Source: Caprimulgus europaeus (taxonomy: Eukaryota; Chordata; Aves; Caprimulgiformes; Caprimulgidae). Taken from it: 64,000 nucleotides of DNA. The stretch is from positions 5,925,501-5,989,500 of the forward strand of contig OU015550.1 in the NCBI GenBank assembly GCA_907165065.1. The letters run 5' to 3'. A model generated the notes under the pieces. That model did no database searches, was not told the origin of the DNA, and saw only the letters and a list, made by a program, of their open reading frames with translations. Made by a program: the position numbers and the translations under genes. Shown piece by piece: positions 46,832 to 59,489 of this stretch (positions within the stretch are counted from its first letter, which is position 1; every line of letters begins with the position of its first letter).

Positions 46832-47689
46832 TGGTTGGTGACACTCACCCCTCTGAATAACAGCTCTCCTTGCCCTGGTATGAGGTTGTCCACATGAGGC
46901 TGTGACCCCTCAGTGGTGCTCCAAAAGCATCTGCCAGGCTTCGGTGGTACCGGCTGCAGGCAGCTCCAGGTGAAGGCTGAAGATGACCCACGACCAACTG
47001 GGAAGGAAAACACTGGGGTTTATACCTGTGAGCATGGCTGTTTCTTATTGAACAAGATAAACTCTATCCTGTAAGCAGAAAACACATGATAGTCTTACTT
47101 TATACCACTACTACCCACTCTTTTTCTCATTTGGGAATAATTCCTACCAGCACTTCCAGTGGTGCACTGGGACAGTGTGTGCAGCCAACAGTCCTGCCAG
47201 CATCTACCCAGCAGAGAAACCCCAACCCAGCCAGCACTGAGAGCAGTCAGGATGTGGGGAGGAAGGATGGGCAACCTGGGGTCACACCCTTCACATTCCT
47301 CATGGAAACATGAATTTAAATTATACCACCAAGACGTGCATGGAGGGTAATATGTCTTTGTAAGAAAAGGAAAAATGGTTTATAAAAATAAATCTCTCTT
47401 TCAAGTGAAGTGAGTCATTCACAGCAGCCTCTTCAACATGACAAACAGCTCATATAGCAAAACAAAGAGTAGATCATTCAGTCTAATTATCAAGACTGAA
47501 TGTACTCTCTGAGCACTAAGAGGCACTTATGATTTATGCCTGTAGAAATCAATTGCATTTTATTGATTACCAAGATTAAGGGAAAAAAAAAGAGTTTGGT
47601 TAAACTTGGGGAATGGTTGTATCATCAGGTCTGAAGTTCAACCCATCTACAATACTGACAGCTTCCAGGCTGCCAGGCAAATTGATCAG
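46832..47689. other. Non-genic unique DNA
   Basis: No gene or named repeat. Chance frames only. Confidence 0.5.
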
Positions 47690-47930
47690 GAGAAGTGCGG
47701 CTGAGTGTTTTATATGCAGAGCTGAGCGCTTCATGTGGCAATATCAAAGGGGTTAACTTTATTTTTGCACCCACTAAATTTATGTCAAATAAATCACAAA
47801 GTCAAAACCAAGGTCATTGATAACAAGATGGCAGAAATTCACCCAGCTGCACAGAGAGGAAAAAAAATAAAAAGGATATTTTGGCAGTTTTGGTTTGCAT
47901 TTATAGTATTTAAGCACTTAGAAGCCTGAT
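47690..47930. promoter_or_regulatory. Enhancer-like block with TCF-type site
   Basis: ATCAAAG at 47743-47749 fits the TCF/LEF core, and GTTAAC follows at 47752-47757. ATTGATAACAAGATGGC lies near 47816-47833. The sequence is complex, AT-rich and repeat-free except for a short A-run. Texture-based call. Confidence 0.3.
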
Positions 47931-48184
47931 TCATAATTGGTGCCAGATGCTCTCAATACACATAGGAAAAGACAGACTTTGTTCTGATAAATTCATATTC
48001 TAAAATAAGCCAGACAGTCAAAGGCTGCAGGAGTGATGCTGTTTGATAAAGGTGACGGCACGAGATGAAGTGACTCGCTGGAAACGGCACAAACACTGCA
48101 CAGCGGTGGGACAGAGGCCCTGGTCCCTGCCCTGCGCTGCCACCAGCCTCCCCACCCCATGGCAGAGAGGATCCCAGGCCACAG

Positions 48185-48295
48185 GAACCCAGGACTGTCC
48201 CCTCGGGCTGAAGAACACACGTGGCTCCGGTGGGAAGAGCGAGCCGGGTGCCACCGCGGCTCCCGGAGCAGCTTCTGTCCCCCCCCCCCGTGTGT
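48185..48295. promoter_or_regulatory. CpG-enriched stretch ending in a C-run
   Basis: About nine CpGs within 110 bp, then a run of about ten C at 48281-48290. Both strands carry overlapping open frames here. No initiator or TATA box is evident. Confidence 0.2.
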
Positions 48296-51200
48296 TCATT
48301 TTGCCCCCAGGCTGCTGCTTGCCTGTTAGTTGTTAACGTGGAAAGTTTAGTGTTGTACAAAAGACGACTCAATGATCAGTCCCTGCTATCTAAATTAAAT
48401 CTCACTGCTATAAAATTCCCGGTTTCTCACACAATTTCTGCTCCTGAAAATGGCTTCTAATGTGGAGCAGAGTCCCAGGAACGGGATGAACTACAAGGTC
48501 ACAGCATTCAGCGAGTGAAAAAAATCAGCCAAACAAGGAGATTAAGCATTAATTTCAGGGCAAAGTTCCATTTATTTGAGATTACTCTATGCTCTATGTA
48601 TGTAATACCATGTTTCAGTAATTAAAGGCAGAATGATTTATACAGCTGCAAGATGCAGAGGAGATGTTGTTACTGGGCTGCACAGTTGGCTACAGCAGAT
48701 CAAACTAAACTGGAACCGTTTGTCCCAGGGAGATGCTTTTTTGGCTCATCCCAGTGTCCTGGCCAAACTCCAGCTCAGGCAATCCCCCTGCCCATCTCAC
48801 ATCCACGGGGCTGGGGACAGCTCAGTCTCTGTCCTGACCAGTGTGGCATTGCTGTGTGCTGCCCATGGCACAGTCCAGCAACCACCACGTCCTTCTGACT
48901 TGTTACACGCCATGAGCAGCTGGGATCATGAGTTGGGGCATCCAAGGCATGGCTGGAGAGTGAGGAGTTATGTTTGGGGATCGGATGGAAGGGGCTGATG
49001 GATCCACCACATGGATCTCTGCTCCATCAGTCCCTATGGATCTCATGTCTGTGATCATGTGTAATGTTTTCTTTCACTTTTTTAATGATGCTCTGCACCA
49101 TGTCACAGTGAAGACGACTGTTTGTGAAAGGCAGCGTGGTGGGAACAGCGTTTCTGGGCTGGGTGAGGGATCCTGGTGGGAACAGCTGCCAAATCTCAGC
49201 CCAGTGGAGGCTGCAGGGTCCCTGTGTGCACCAAGAGCTGCTGCATTTCACTGACGGGCGAAGCAACTCCCTGGCGTACACTGTGCATGGTGACAAGTGA
49301 CACAGTGACAAGGCACTTTATAGAAATAACTAAATATTGCATGTATACAAGGACTGTTAAAACTGAAATAAATTGCAACTAATATTGTCATGTATGTGCC
49401 TTTTGCGAGTTCAGAAACAGTCCATTCTATTTGCATAACATATAAGACACATTTCACATTATATTTTGCATACAAAGTGCTTCTCAGGGCACAATTTGAT
49501 AATGCTGTGGACACATGAGCCATTCAAGCAGGTACAGTGAGTGCTGACACGTAAGGCTGACTGAAAAACTAATAGACACACACACTGCCTGATGAACTGA
49601 GCACAGGCTACTCAGCAGAGGGTAAATTATCCAATGGAAAAATGAATCATTCATTTAGAACTGAAATGATAATATATCACTTATTTAATCAAATGTGCCA
49701 TCTACTGAACCAGGTACATCAACTAATGAACCCAGTGGCTCCCCAGATGAGAGAGATGAATCACCCACTGGAAATGTTTGCTGGACCAGACAAAGGTGTT
49801 CAGCTCTTTGTCTCGAGTACAGGAATCACAACCTCATTTATTATCAAAGCCAAGAGTTTAGCAAGACTCTAAATGCTGATGGCTAGGAGGAACACATGAA
49901 GGTATGATCCTGGAACTAAGAAGATTGCCTGGACATAAGGTAACCATGAGTGCATGTTATTCCAAGGACATGGGGTAACTTGCCTTAAGCACTTGTGATG
50001 GTGATTATAAAGTTAAGACACAGGCTGCTGGGGACATCAGCCTGATGTGGCTTTTCCCATTAGCTGTTGACCTCAGGAATATTAAATTCTGGTACATGAG
50101 GCTTACCCACGAGTTTACACACTGCCCTGTGAAGACACAAGCCTGCAATTCCCCATAGTTTGGACACTTTATTTGAAACATCCCTATTTTAAATAGTACT
50201 TCTTTACAATGCTTCTCACAACTTGATAAAACTACCATGCAGTCTGAACACCTCTTTAAAATTAAACAAAGCAACCTGATATCAAATGTTCCAAGTTCAG
50301 GTTTTGGTTCAAAAACTAGCTTCTAAATGTGTCTGTTTTGGGAGTAGGAGCCATACACAAGGGTAGATAATGTACAGAGATATTTTTCCATCTCCCTTTC
50401 ATTTACTTAGCTGCTCCACATCTCAGCATTCAAGTTGATTAACATCACCTCCTGAAGTTAATTAAAGTATATAGGATGTAATAAGACTAATATGTTTGAG
50501 TTCTATCAATCACAGAATCTGGTGAGTCAATATTTGAAATGAATATATCAAGGAGGGAAAATCCTCATCAGGGATCTGAAATTAAAGGAGGAGAGAGGAA
50601 TTGCATAGTACAGGGTACTTTGATAAGCACATTTTGGTGATTACACACACTCATATGTCCTGTTCCAACACACTGACAAACGTGGCCTGTGCTTAGACTC
50701 ATTTAAAAGCCTTGTGGTGTATTTTTAGGACATCAAGGACTAATCCTAAAGCTGCAGTTCAGCCTGCAACTCCAAGAATTCAAGGGAAATCTGAGGGATT
50801 TAAGCCTTTGAAATTTCTTGCCAGGTGATATCTCCCTAGAAATATCCACTTACTTCACCTCTCCCAGCAGCTGGCATCTCCCCGCACGCCAAAGCTCGCA
50901 CTGAAAGCTGTCTGGTGGCTGCCAACGCAGAGAAAAGCTCAGCAAATTGTGTCCTGTCCCTCCCATGGTGGCACTCGGTTATCCTGAATTAAACCCAGCC
51001 CTTCTCCTCCTCTGCTCAGGTTCACTGCAAATTGATTGACCGTGAAAACCTGCAAGGAAGCAGAGCAGCGGGAGTGTAGAGAAAGGCCCAACCCTGGCAC
51101 CTGGGACAGGTTTGATCTCTGCTCCACACACAGCTCCTGAGTTTTGCATCTTTTCAAATAGCATGAGAAGGTGGCAGCTGAGCCACAACCCATCCCTGGG

Positions 51201-51699
51201 CCAGGGAGGCTGCAGTGGAGCATCCCCAGTTCTGGCCATGCCTCCCCCAGTTCAGGGCCCCATTTAACCCGACGGTGACAGCACAGGCACCTGCACCACC
51301 TCGCTTCTCACCCATGGGTGCTGGTGTGCTGATGGGGAGGACACCTGCAAAACCAGGAATAATCAGGAAGGAAATGAACTGAGAAGGAGCCAGCATCCCC
51401 CAGCTTCGCCCAGGGACTCGTCTGGTGGCTCTGCAAGGTGCTGGTGATTCAAACCAGTCCCCCACACGCCACTCCCAGTGCCCAGCCCTGTCAAACTGCT
51501 GCTTTCCAGACCTCACAGAAGAGAAGGGAAAAAGGGCAAAGTCACAGAGATCCTCCACAACCAACGCCCTGAGGCTGGCACAGCAGCACTGACACCTGAC
51601 AGGAGGGGAAGGAGGGAGGGAAGGAGCTTAGGAGAGGACTTTGCCAGTGCCAGTGGGTGACTGGCTGGAGCACGCCTGCACCCACCGCCTGGTGTACAT
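48296..51699. other. Non-genic unique DNA
   Basis: No gene is supported. Frames up to 136 codons (51154-51564, minus) lack a domain. ATTTGCAT octamer at 49430-49437. A GGGGAAGGAGGGAGGGAAGG tract near 51606-51625 has only three runs of three or more G. Confidence 0.5.
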
Positions 51700-51870
51700 G
51701 CTGTCTCAGTTACTGAGCTCTTTCTGCATAAAATATTTAAATACCATTTTATCAGCCATTCAAATCATTAGCTACAAAGATCCAGACTTAATGTACAGCG
51801 AGGACACTCTGCATTAATATTTATTAAGCTCAATTTGTTTAAGGAAATATATTGAGCATTTGGTGTAGGG
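51700..51870. promoter_or_regulatory. Enhancer-like AT-rich block
   Basis: Complex sequence with ATTAATATTTATTAAG, CATTAG and CATTTTATC words and few repeats. Texture-based only. Confidence 0.2.
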
Positions 51871-52631
51871 AACTTGTATGGAATCAAACTGTGAAAGACA
51901 CAGATCGCTGTCAGGGATGAGAGCAGGGTACACACAGCCCATGGAGACCAGAGGAGGAATAAACAGATGACTCACGATGCTTCAAAGACTGCTCTGTTGG
52001 TTAGGAACTGGCAGTAGATGGCTGTGGTTGGAAAGCTGCTCTGCCAGATAACACTGCAGGTGATGCCCGATGGACACAGGCACCCAGGCTGCCTCAGACC
52101 CCAGACAGAGGGTGGGACACACTGGTGACACTGACACAGAGCCAGTTGTCACACACCAGCAGATGCCAATGGAGCCCAGGTCTCCCCAGCAAAGGGGGAT
52201 GAATCCAGGTGGATTCACTGAGTCCAGTGGGAGAACAGCTGTAATCACCCTGCAGAGCACGGGGTACGTGCATGGAGGAGGATAAATGAAGTTATAAAGT
52301 CCATTTGCAAACAAAGGTGAATTGAACATCATGGGATTAACTTTGCTTCTGCTTCGCACCCAGAACAGAGGGCGATTTGAGTGGCTTTGTGCTGTAAAAC
52401 TATAATCTGCTCAGGTGTCTGCCCAGCCTGCAAAGCAGAAAATGTCACCATAATCCAAATGACCCATCAGCACCACGTAAATACCTCCAGGTATTTCCAG
52501 TGACTTGCCAGGAAGAAAAGAAGTGGGGGCTCATTTACACTGGTTAAAGGCTTGGGGCTTAAATCAGTCCAGAGGCAATTAGCTCCTCTGTGCCCATGAA
52601 TGGACTTGTGTCCATTATTTTTCCTTCACAG
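51871..52631. other. Non-genic unique DNA before the candidate terminal exon
   Basis: A 125-codon minus frame (51982-52359) and a 71-codon + frame are open without recognisable content. From about 52600 the + strand becomes pyrimidine-rich (TCCATTATTTTTCCTTCACAG), forming the acceptor listed next. Confidence 0.45.
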
Positions 52632-52870
52632 GAAACCATCAAAAGACGCAAGGACAGCGTGTCACACCTGTGACAGTCACTGCTGCCAGGGGTTTGTGCC
52701 AAAACCACCGTCTGCCCCTGTGCCATGGGGGGGTGTGAAGCAGGGTCTCAGCATCAGGTACCCCAGAGGGGCTCAAGCCGGTGCCTTTGCAAGGAAGCTT
52801 TTCCTGCGTGGACCGTCTGCAACATGGTCACTTTGGTGTGTCTGCAAATAAAGCTCTGTCCATCTGAATG
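52632..52870 (+). other. Candidate terminal exon (acceptor to poly(A) signal)
   Basis: A strong acceptor, CATTATTTTTCCTTCACAG, ends at 52631. AATAAA follows at 52847-52852, about 215 bp on. One frame is open from before the acceptor to a TAA that lies inside the AATAAA (the end of a chance-length 83-codon frame from 52600). The peptide is rich in C, P, R and G and is not recognised. If real, this would more likely be the last exon of a lncRNA or of an unidentified gene. AATAAA is common by chance in such DNA. Confidence 0.2.
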
Positions 52871-55800
52871 CAGAGTGACCACTGGAATAGGATGTTTGTT
52901 GTTTCCATAGCAATTTTGTGAGGTGTTAAGGGGGAACTGGAGACACCTTCCTCCTTCCCTCAACATTTATCTTTTTATTGTGCTTTAAATGAGGGAGTGC
53001 TATGAAGAAACAGAAAGGTTTCAAGATGTGCATCTTCACAGGGGAGCGAAAGTTTAGAAAGAAAAAAGTGTTAATAAAGCAATTTTAAAATCTAATCTGA
53101 GAGTTTATTTTATCCTTTGCTGCCTTTTCTCCCCTGGGGATAGATTTCTTTCTTTCCCTGCAAAGGTTTTAGTACAAAACCTTTTATTTTTCTGGAGCCA
53201 GACAGAGACAGTCAGAAGTGAGAAGAGTTTAGCAATGCAGAGGTCAAAGAAATGATGCTGCTGACCTCTTTTGTTCTGAGCCAGTGGCTTGAGAGAGAAT
53301 ATAAACAGATGAGGGACCTCCACACTCTGAAGCCAGCATTGCTGTAAGGTTCAGATTAATTTGGATAAAAATAATTTTCACTCTCTGTTCAGCTTCTAAC
53401 ACTTCCTGAGCTCATGGAATGAAAGGGAAATGAAAACCCCAAGGAAGGTGAGAAAGGCACTTTCTGCACATGTTGGGGCTGACCCCAGAAGGAAGTTCTG
53501 GAAATCTTATCAAAACCCCGGGGAAGGCGAGATTTCCAGCTTGATGGTCGGGCTCAGATGAGGTCCAGAAAAACAACCAAGTGCTTGGTTCAGTGTCTGA
53601 GCCCTTTGAGACCTGGCCTGCAAACTCTGAGCCCACTGCAACACCACCAACACTGAACACTGGAAAGTTTCCCCTGTTCTTAAGATGCAAAATACTGATT
53701 TTTCCCTCACGCTGAGGTCAGGATCCAAGTCACAATGACAAACCCTCAGGGACACAATCCCAGTGACTAAGCGAAGGCAAGAGTCAGTGCAGGGGACAGA
53801 GAGCTCGTTTCACATTGCTCCTTCCGCACGTGCCCCGAGACAGCCCCTGCCTGCTCTGCACCGCAGTGATGCTCCAGCACTCTTGCACCAGCTCTGTGGT
53901 GGCTGCAGCTCCCTGTGATGCTGATTTCTGTGTTTTAAGAAAATGTGAACTGCTGTCAGACTGAAGCATGGTCCTGCCAGTGAGCAATCTTATTTTATGG
54001 CTTCAGGGCACTTGCTTCTGCTATCCAACACTCTGTCTGTAAATCACATTCTGAGAAAATTTGCTACTGGTTTTATGCCATAACTCATAAATTACTAGAC
54101 CCTTATATTTTAGATATATTCCTCCATTTCTCTTCAAACTTTTATAGTGATGGATTAATTAATTACATTAAATAAAGCTTGCCCTGACTTTTGTGATAGT
54201 TGTGAATACTCTGCAAATTTGGAAGTGAGACTTGCTGTGAAAGTAAATGACAAACGACTGCAACACTTCATGTTTGTTTTTTTTTCTCCTGACATGTTTA
54301 TGCAGTTTTTTGGGAGAATGTTGACATAAAGAAAAGAACTGGACAACACCCCGGGAGCAGCCCTTAGCCCAGCTGCTCCTCGCCTGCAGCCAAGCACGGA
54401 ACCGGGTGCAACATCTGGAAGCCTGCGGCGAAACGGGGAAGTTATGAAACACGAAACAGGCTTAATCTGGAATCAACACCACTGGTATGGGGTGTCAGGG
54501 GCTTTAAGAAAACAGAGTGGACTTGGCCTTTGTAGGAAGAAACACAAGGCAGCAGGTAGACAGAAGGTTATGCAAAATTTAACCAAGTCATTGTATGCTG
54601 ACCTTGACTTTAAGGTGACCAGATCCAATTAACAATCATTAACGTGGCTGAAGGCAGTCTGGAGTGACCTTCTCAAGGACCACGTGAACTTTGAGATATG
54701 CAGATTCTGCACAGAGGCAAAGGAAAATGCAGGAATGCCAGGATATGGTGTGGAGTCATTCAGCAGAACAGTATAATAAACTGCTGCCTAGAACTGCATT
54801 ACAGAGCAAAGCTGTTCGGGAGACCTTGGAAATATGTTTTTGAGTAGCAGGTAAACCATGAGGATGCTTCAAGAGTTTCAGATGACTCTCATTAACTCCT
54901 TAAATGGGGAAGAGTGTCTGGAGTTTCAATACTGTACCCAGAGGAGCAGTAAGAAGCAAGATTTAAGAAAACTTGAATCAAATCTGACTTTCATTTCAAC
55001 TTGCATATGATGAGGGAGGAAGGAATGCTTTGTGGTTAAGGTAGGAGAAGGGAGGTAAAAAAATCTAAAGTGCCTTAGAAATCTCATTTTTAAAGCGATG
55101 CTGTCTTAGGGAGGATAAAATCCATTTAGTGCCCACTGAGATTGGGACTCTGTAAGGACCTGGTGCTCTTTTGAAACGTGGGGTGAAGGATACGGTTTGG
55201 GCTGCTGAACACTTGACCCGCAATGATCAGGGCTGGATGAGCCTGGATGGAAAGTGGTGCCAACAGTGGCTAATGGGAGCCCAGAGTGGTGGCCCAGCAG
55301 CATGGTGGCCTGTCACATGCCTTGCAGAACCTCCTGCTTCAGGGCAGGGGATGAGGAACAGGGCTGCCTGAAAGGAATTTACTTAAAGTCTTCACATCAA
55401 GGCAGGCCAGGATTGTCTCCTCTTAAATATCTGCTTTAGCTGAAGCTGTGAGAGGTAAGGGAGACTCAAAACCAACCAGCTGAAACCCTCAAGCCCGTGC
55501 CAGACAAGGGAAGGCTAATTGATTGTAATGATCCCTTCAGAGGTGGAAATCTGAGAGCGGGTAACTATCAATCTGAGTCCTAATGGAAAGGTGTGCGTGC
55601 CATTCAGGCGCCCTTTGTGCCAGCCACTTCTCTCTCTGTCTGAGTGGTTATGCTACACTAATCACTGCAGTAAATAAAAACCCTGGGTGATAATTCCCAG
55701 AACCGTGTACAGGTGTTTAGGGAAAATGAGCACTCTGCTACCCACACCAGACTTTTTATTTTTTTTGTCTTGTTGAAAACTGGAGGTTTTTCTAGAACTA

Positions 55801-55889
55801 GCTTCACTTTCTACAATTTAAAGAAAAAAGCATATCCCTCCAGCTGTTGAGTTAAACAGAGTGTTATTCAAATTATGCAGGGGGAAAAA
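52871..55889. other. Non-genic unique DNA, possible decayed LTR
   Basis: No gene. The part 54440-54830 has TATAATAAACTGC and an overall texture reminiscent of old retroviral LTRs, but no terminal TG...CA or target duplication can be confirmed. TAATTAATTA at 54156-54165 is a homeodomain-type palindrome. Confidence 0.4.
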
Positions 55890-56120
55890 AATGTCATAAC
55901 ATAATGAGAATCAAACGTTGGCTTCAGGCGCCTTCATATTCAAGGCCTTTAAAAAACAACAACAGCAACAAAACAGTTCAATCTTTCATCTGCCAGTAGA
56001 AAATGGTCATTTAAATAAACATTAACTAAGCTGGGGAACATCGATGCTGCGGTAGCGATTTGTTTCTGATAGACAAGATGGTTAAAGTCTTCTTCTTCTT
56101 ACTAAAAGTGGCACTTTTAG
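55890..56120. promoter_or_regulatory. Enhancer-like block with a 9-bp-arm palindrome
   Basis: ATCGAT lies at 56040-56045. CTAAAAGTG (56102-56110), one G, then CACTTTTAG (56112-56120) form a perfect inverted repeat. AAGTG/CACTT is the NKX2-type homeodomain core, so the palindrome presents two such cores head to head. The rest is complex AT-rich DNA with AAATAAACATTAA and GAATCAAACG words. Confidence 0.35.
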
Positions 56121-59100
56121 AGAAAGAGTAGAGATGTTAAAAAGTCATAATTGCTCCTTTCCCTTTGCTGCTTCCCTCCAGCCACTCACTCATGGATGCA
56201 CTGGGGCTGGGTTAAAACCCAACCCTGGAGAATCCCATTTCCAGTGGAGTATCTCGAAGCGGGTCCCAGGCAGGGCTCGGTGTGTGACAGCAGTGTGGAA
56301 GGAGGAGCACACACGTGTGCACAGCCCAGCAGCACATGCACCCTGGCACTCCTGCTTTCAGACTGAGTAGATTTTTCATCCCTGAAATCAAGGACAGCAA
56401 GCAAAGGTGACACCAAATGCACGGGAAAGACAGCTGCCAGTGGGACCGCAAGGGAGAGGATTCTTGGGAAAAAAAAAAGAACAGTCAAGATCTGTAAGCA
56501 GCCACATCAAGAAGGAAAGAAATTATTAATGTCATTAATTTGATTTGCAGCAGCTACTTGGAGCCTAACTACAGGCAGGGAAGCCACTGAGTCAGCTCTG
56601 CACAGCCGAGAATCAAAAGGGAACCTCAACACAAACATCTTCCCCCTGTGTCCCGGGGAAAGGCTTTCCACGGCGCCTGGCGTGTTTAAGTGAATGCTCG
56701 GGGGCTACCAAGGGTTCAGTCTTACTAACAAGCTCCAGTACAGAACCTCCAGCTACAACTCAGGCAGCTATCTCCAAAATCAAGTCCTGAATTTGAGAGA
56801 ATATGCAACAGGGAAAGAACAAAAGGATCCTTTGATGTGCTCAACCACACGATGTTTAGCAAAAAATGCAAATGTTCTCTCATGCTAGAGAACACTTATC
56901 AATATTAAGGCATACACAGAGGAGAAGAAAGAAGGAAGAACAAAATACAACACTTAACAAGAGGGTAATTTAGCCTGTTGGCAAGTGCTTTAAGCCTGGT
57001 TCATGAAAAATTACTTGCACAATTGTTTTGCAGGGTTTCTGGGCTTTTATGCATAAATCATAGTATTGATTCAATGCAACTATCAAACTTACTCAGGTGC
57101 ACAACTGCATGTGGGCACAGTTAAAGCGAGAAAGGATTTAAGTGTGGAAATTGGAGAGGAAAAAACCATCCCCCCTGTTGCTCCTACAAGCTCTACTACA
57201 ATTGTCAAACAGCTGGAATGCGTGCAGATTGTTAATTAAAACATGGTGATGACCATCTTCTGCGGCCGTCTCAGGAGAACATCCAGGCAGGAGATAACTG
57301 CCAAGCTGCATTTTTTTTTATCCACCCATTTTTTTTTCCCTTTTGAGATAGCAGTCTCTTTTCCAATAGAGAAAAGATAAAAACCAGAGGGCACTGAAAG
57401 CCCAAGGATGGCCAAGTGAAAAAGAAATAAAATCAATTACATGACACAAACTACAACAAATATTGCAGTCAGGGTGAGGAAGGAGAGGGAGGGGAAGTGT
57501 CAGGAACAACCTACAAGGGCTTGTTTCATGGGATTCATATTTGCCAGCCACATTTCTGTTTCTTAAAATAGAGGGAAAAGCTCCTGCGGCACGGCCATAT
57601 GCACGAGAGGCTGCCACAGAGGAGGTCAGCAAGGATGCTGTGGCAGTCAGGAGAACTGAAAAAAAGGCAAAGCTCTGGAAATAAAAACAGACATGAAGAG
57701 TCCATGTGACTCGCACAGACACGCAGTAATTTAATCGCTTTCTATCCTGATTCATCCCTCAATATTTTCTGCATAATCACATTACACTCAGCATTCAAAG
57801 ATGTTCAGCAGGTCAGAGCCCACAGCCTGGCAAACTCTTCCTTGTCCCTTTCTCTAGTAACACAGAGATGTAAAACAAAGGCCTAAGGAAGTGCAGGGTC
57901 AACAACAAATACACAGTGAAAACTCTTTAACTCTTTCACAGAGGCTTTGCTTGTACCACGGAGAAATACAGGTGTGACAGACTAATCACCCTCTCTAACC
58001 AAGGCTCTTATTTCTAATTTGTATTCCCCTCATCTTGCCATTATTACTATTATTATTTACTCATGATAACAATAATAATGAAGATGATAATGTGGTCACA
58101 CCAAGGAGCCACATTGGTGTCCCTGCCACATCTATCCCCAGCGTGGTAACAGCCCTGCGTCCTGTCCGAGCAGCTATCACACCACCCATAAAAACCCCCC
58201 ACAGCTTTCCTGTTTGGCAGACACAAGAAGTTATTCCTGTGTCCACTTATTCCTATCCCAGCCTATTTTTTTCCATTATCTTCCCCTTCATCAGCCACAA
58301 AACTTGAGGAATTTTCTACAAGTCAACAAAAGCTGCAGCAGCAAATGTGCTCAGCCTGGATTCCTTCTCTCCAAACCCAGCTTCTGCTCCTGGCAGCTGT
58401 AGATCACTATCAGCAGCTCAGAGCCTGCTGGAGAGCAGCCCCATGGGAAAAGGTCAGGTTTTATGCAAGAAGGTTTAAGCCCTTAATCAAGCTTTTGTTC
58501 TAAGTAGGTTGCACTAAAATCTTAATAAATATTAATTAAACCTTCAAGTTATCCTAATTTAATTTGATTTATTTTCTTCTTTCCAATCTAAATAAAAAAG
58601 TGGGGTTGAATAAAGGAATTATTTGCATTATTATTTTAATAAAAAAAAATCTATCTGTGCCAGTGTCTTAAATCAAATGAATGTTTTTCTTTTTGTTCCA
58701 AGGTTACAATAAAATTCAGTTTTATTCCAATACCTAGCCACACTTCCTCTGCTTTTCCAGTGGCTCCGAATCCAAGCTGGAGCAGTGCTGATGGGGTGTT
58801 GTTCACTCTGTTCAGTATCCGTTGCTGTGGTCGCTCCCACATTAAATGACTCAAGATTGACAGAACTTTCACTGTTTCCCCTGTCAGGCTCTGTCACAAG
58901 CTATTTGGCTTCAGTGTGAGAATTTTTCCCTTTATATTCACCCTTGTGTTCCATTCCTATTGTATTATCTGACGACACCTGGTTGTATCTCCTGGCAAAG
59001 TGCTCCTTCCCTCCTGATCTCGCACTGGTTGAGTGCCTGAAGATGGATGGCACAGAGCAGGACATCGTCACCCGCTGGCATCTCAGGATCAGCCTTAATG

Positions 59101-59465
59101 TGAACTAATCCAATGATGACAGCCCCTCTGCAAAGAGAAGTAATTACACTGTATAGATTGTATGTATCTCCTAGGAGATGAGGACTTGGATTTGATTATC
59201 TAAATTCTCCTTAATGCTTTATGATGAAGTTAAGGATGAATATTGCTTTGAAAGCAAGTCAGCCAGAACTTCCCCTTAGAAAGAAAAGCCTGAAACATTA
59301 TACAAATGACCAAAGTCAGCAAGAAGAAATTGTCAGCCTAAGGTTTCTATTCAGTTGTCCAAGATACCATTGGAGAAACTGATTTAAGGTAGCTGGAAGA
59401 GAAGCAATATCCCACTGAGTTAAAAACAGGTTGAACCGGCCAAAATCTGTCCTCTCAGGTGGCAG
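56121..59465. other. Non-genic unique DNA
   Basis: No gene is supported. Inverted ATT/AAT arms at 58049-58079. A 14-bp palindrome ATCTCCTAGGAGAT at 59166-59179 is within chance expectation. The minus frame 58673-58897 (75 codons) has an S/T/E-rich, protein-like composition but no convincing splice sites or match. Confidence 0.5.
58049..58079. repeat. ATT/AAT inverted simple repeat
   Basis: ATTATTATT at 58049-58057 and AATAATAAT at 58071-58079 form perfect 9-bp arms with a 13-nt loop. Confidence 0.8.
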
Positions 59466-59489
59466 AAAAATAAATAAATAAAAATAAAT
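59466..59489 (+). repeat. (AAAT)n microsatellite
   Basis: AAAAATAAATAAATAAAAAT run. Confidence 0.85.

Noticed and set aside
46439..47013. Repetitive Gly/Cys/Met/Arg-rich minus-strand proteins and matching Pro/His-rich + frames
   Set aside because: They are translations of the 32-bp minisatellite and shift frame every copy. Not genes.
58673..58897. S/T/E-rich minus-strand frame of 75 codons
   Set aside because: Looks protein-like, but the start is not ATG, a stop lies just upstream, and the possible donor (GTATTG) is weak.
59166..59179. 14-bp perfect palindrome ATCTCCTAGGAGAT
   Set aside because: A few such palindromes are expected by chance in 64 kb.
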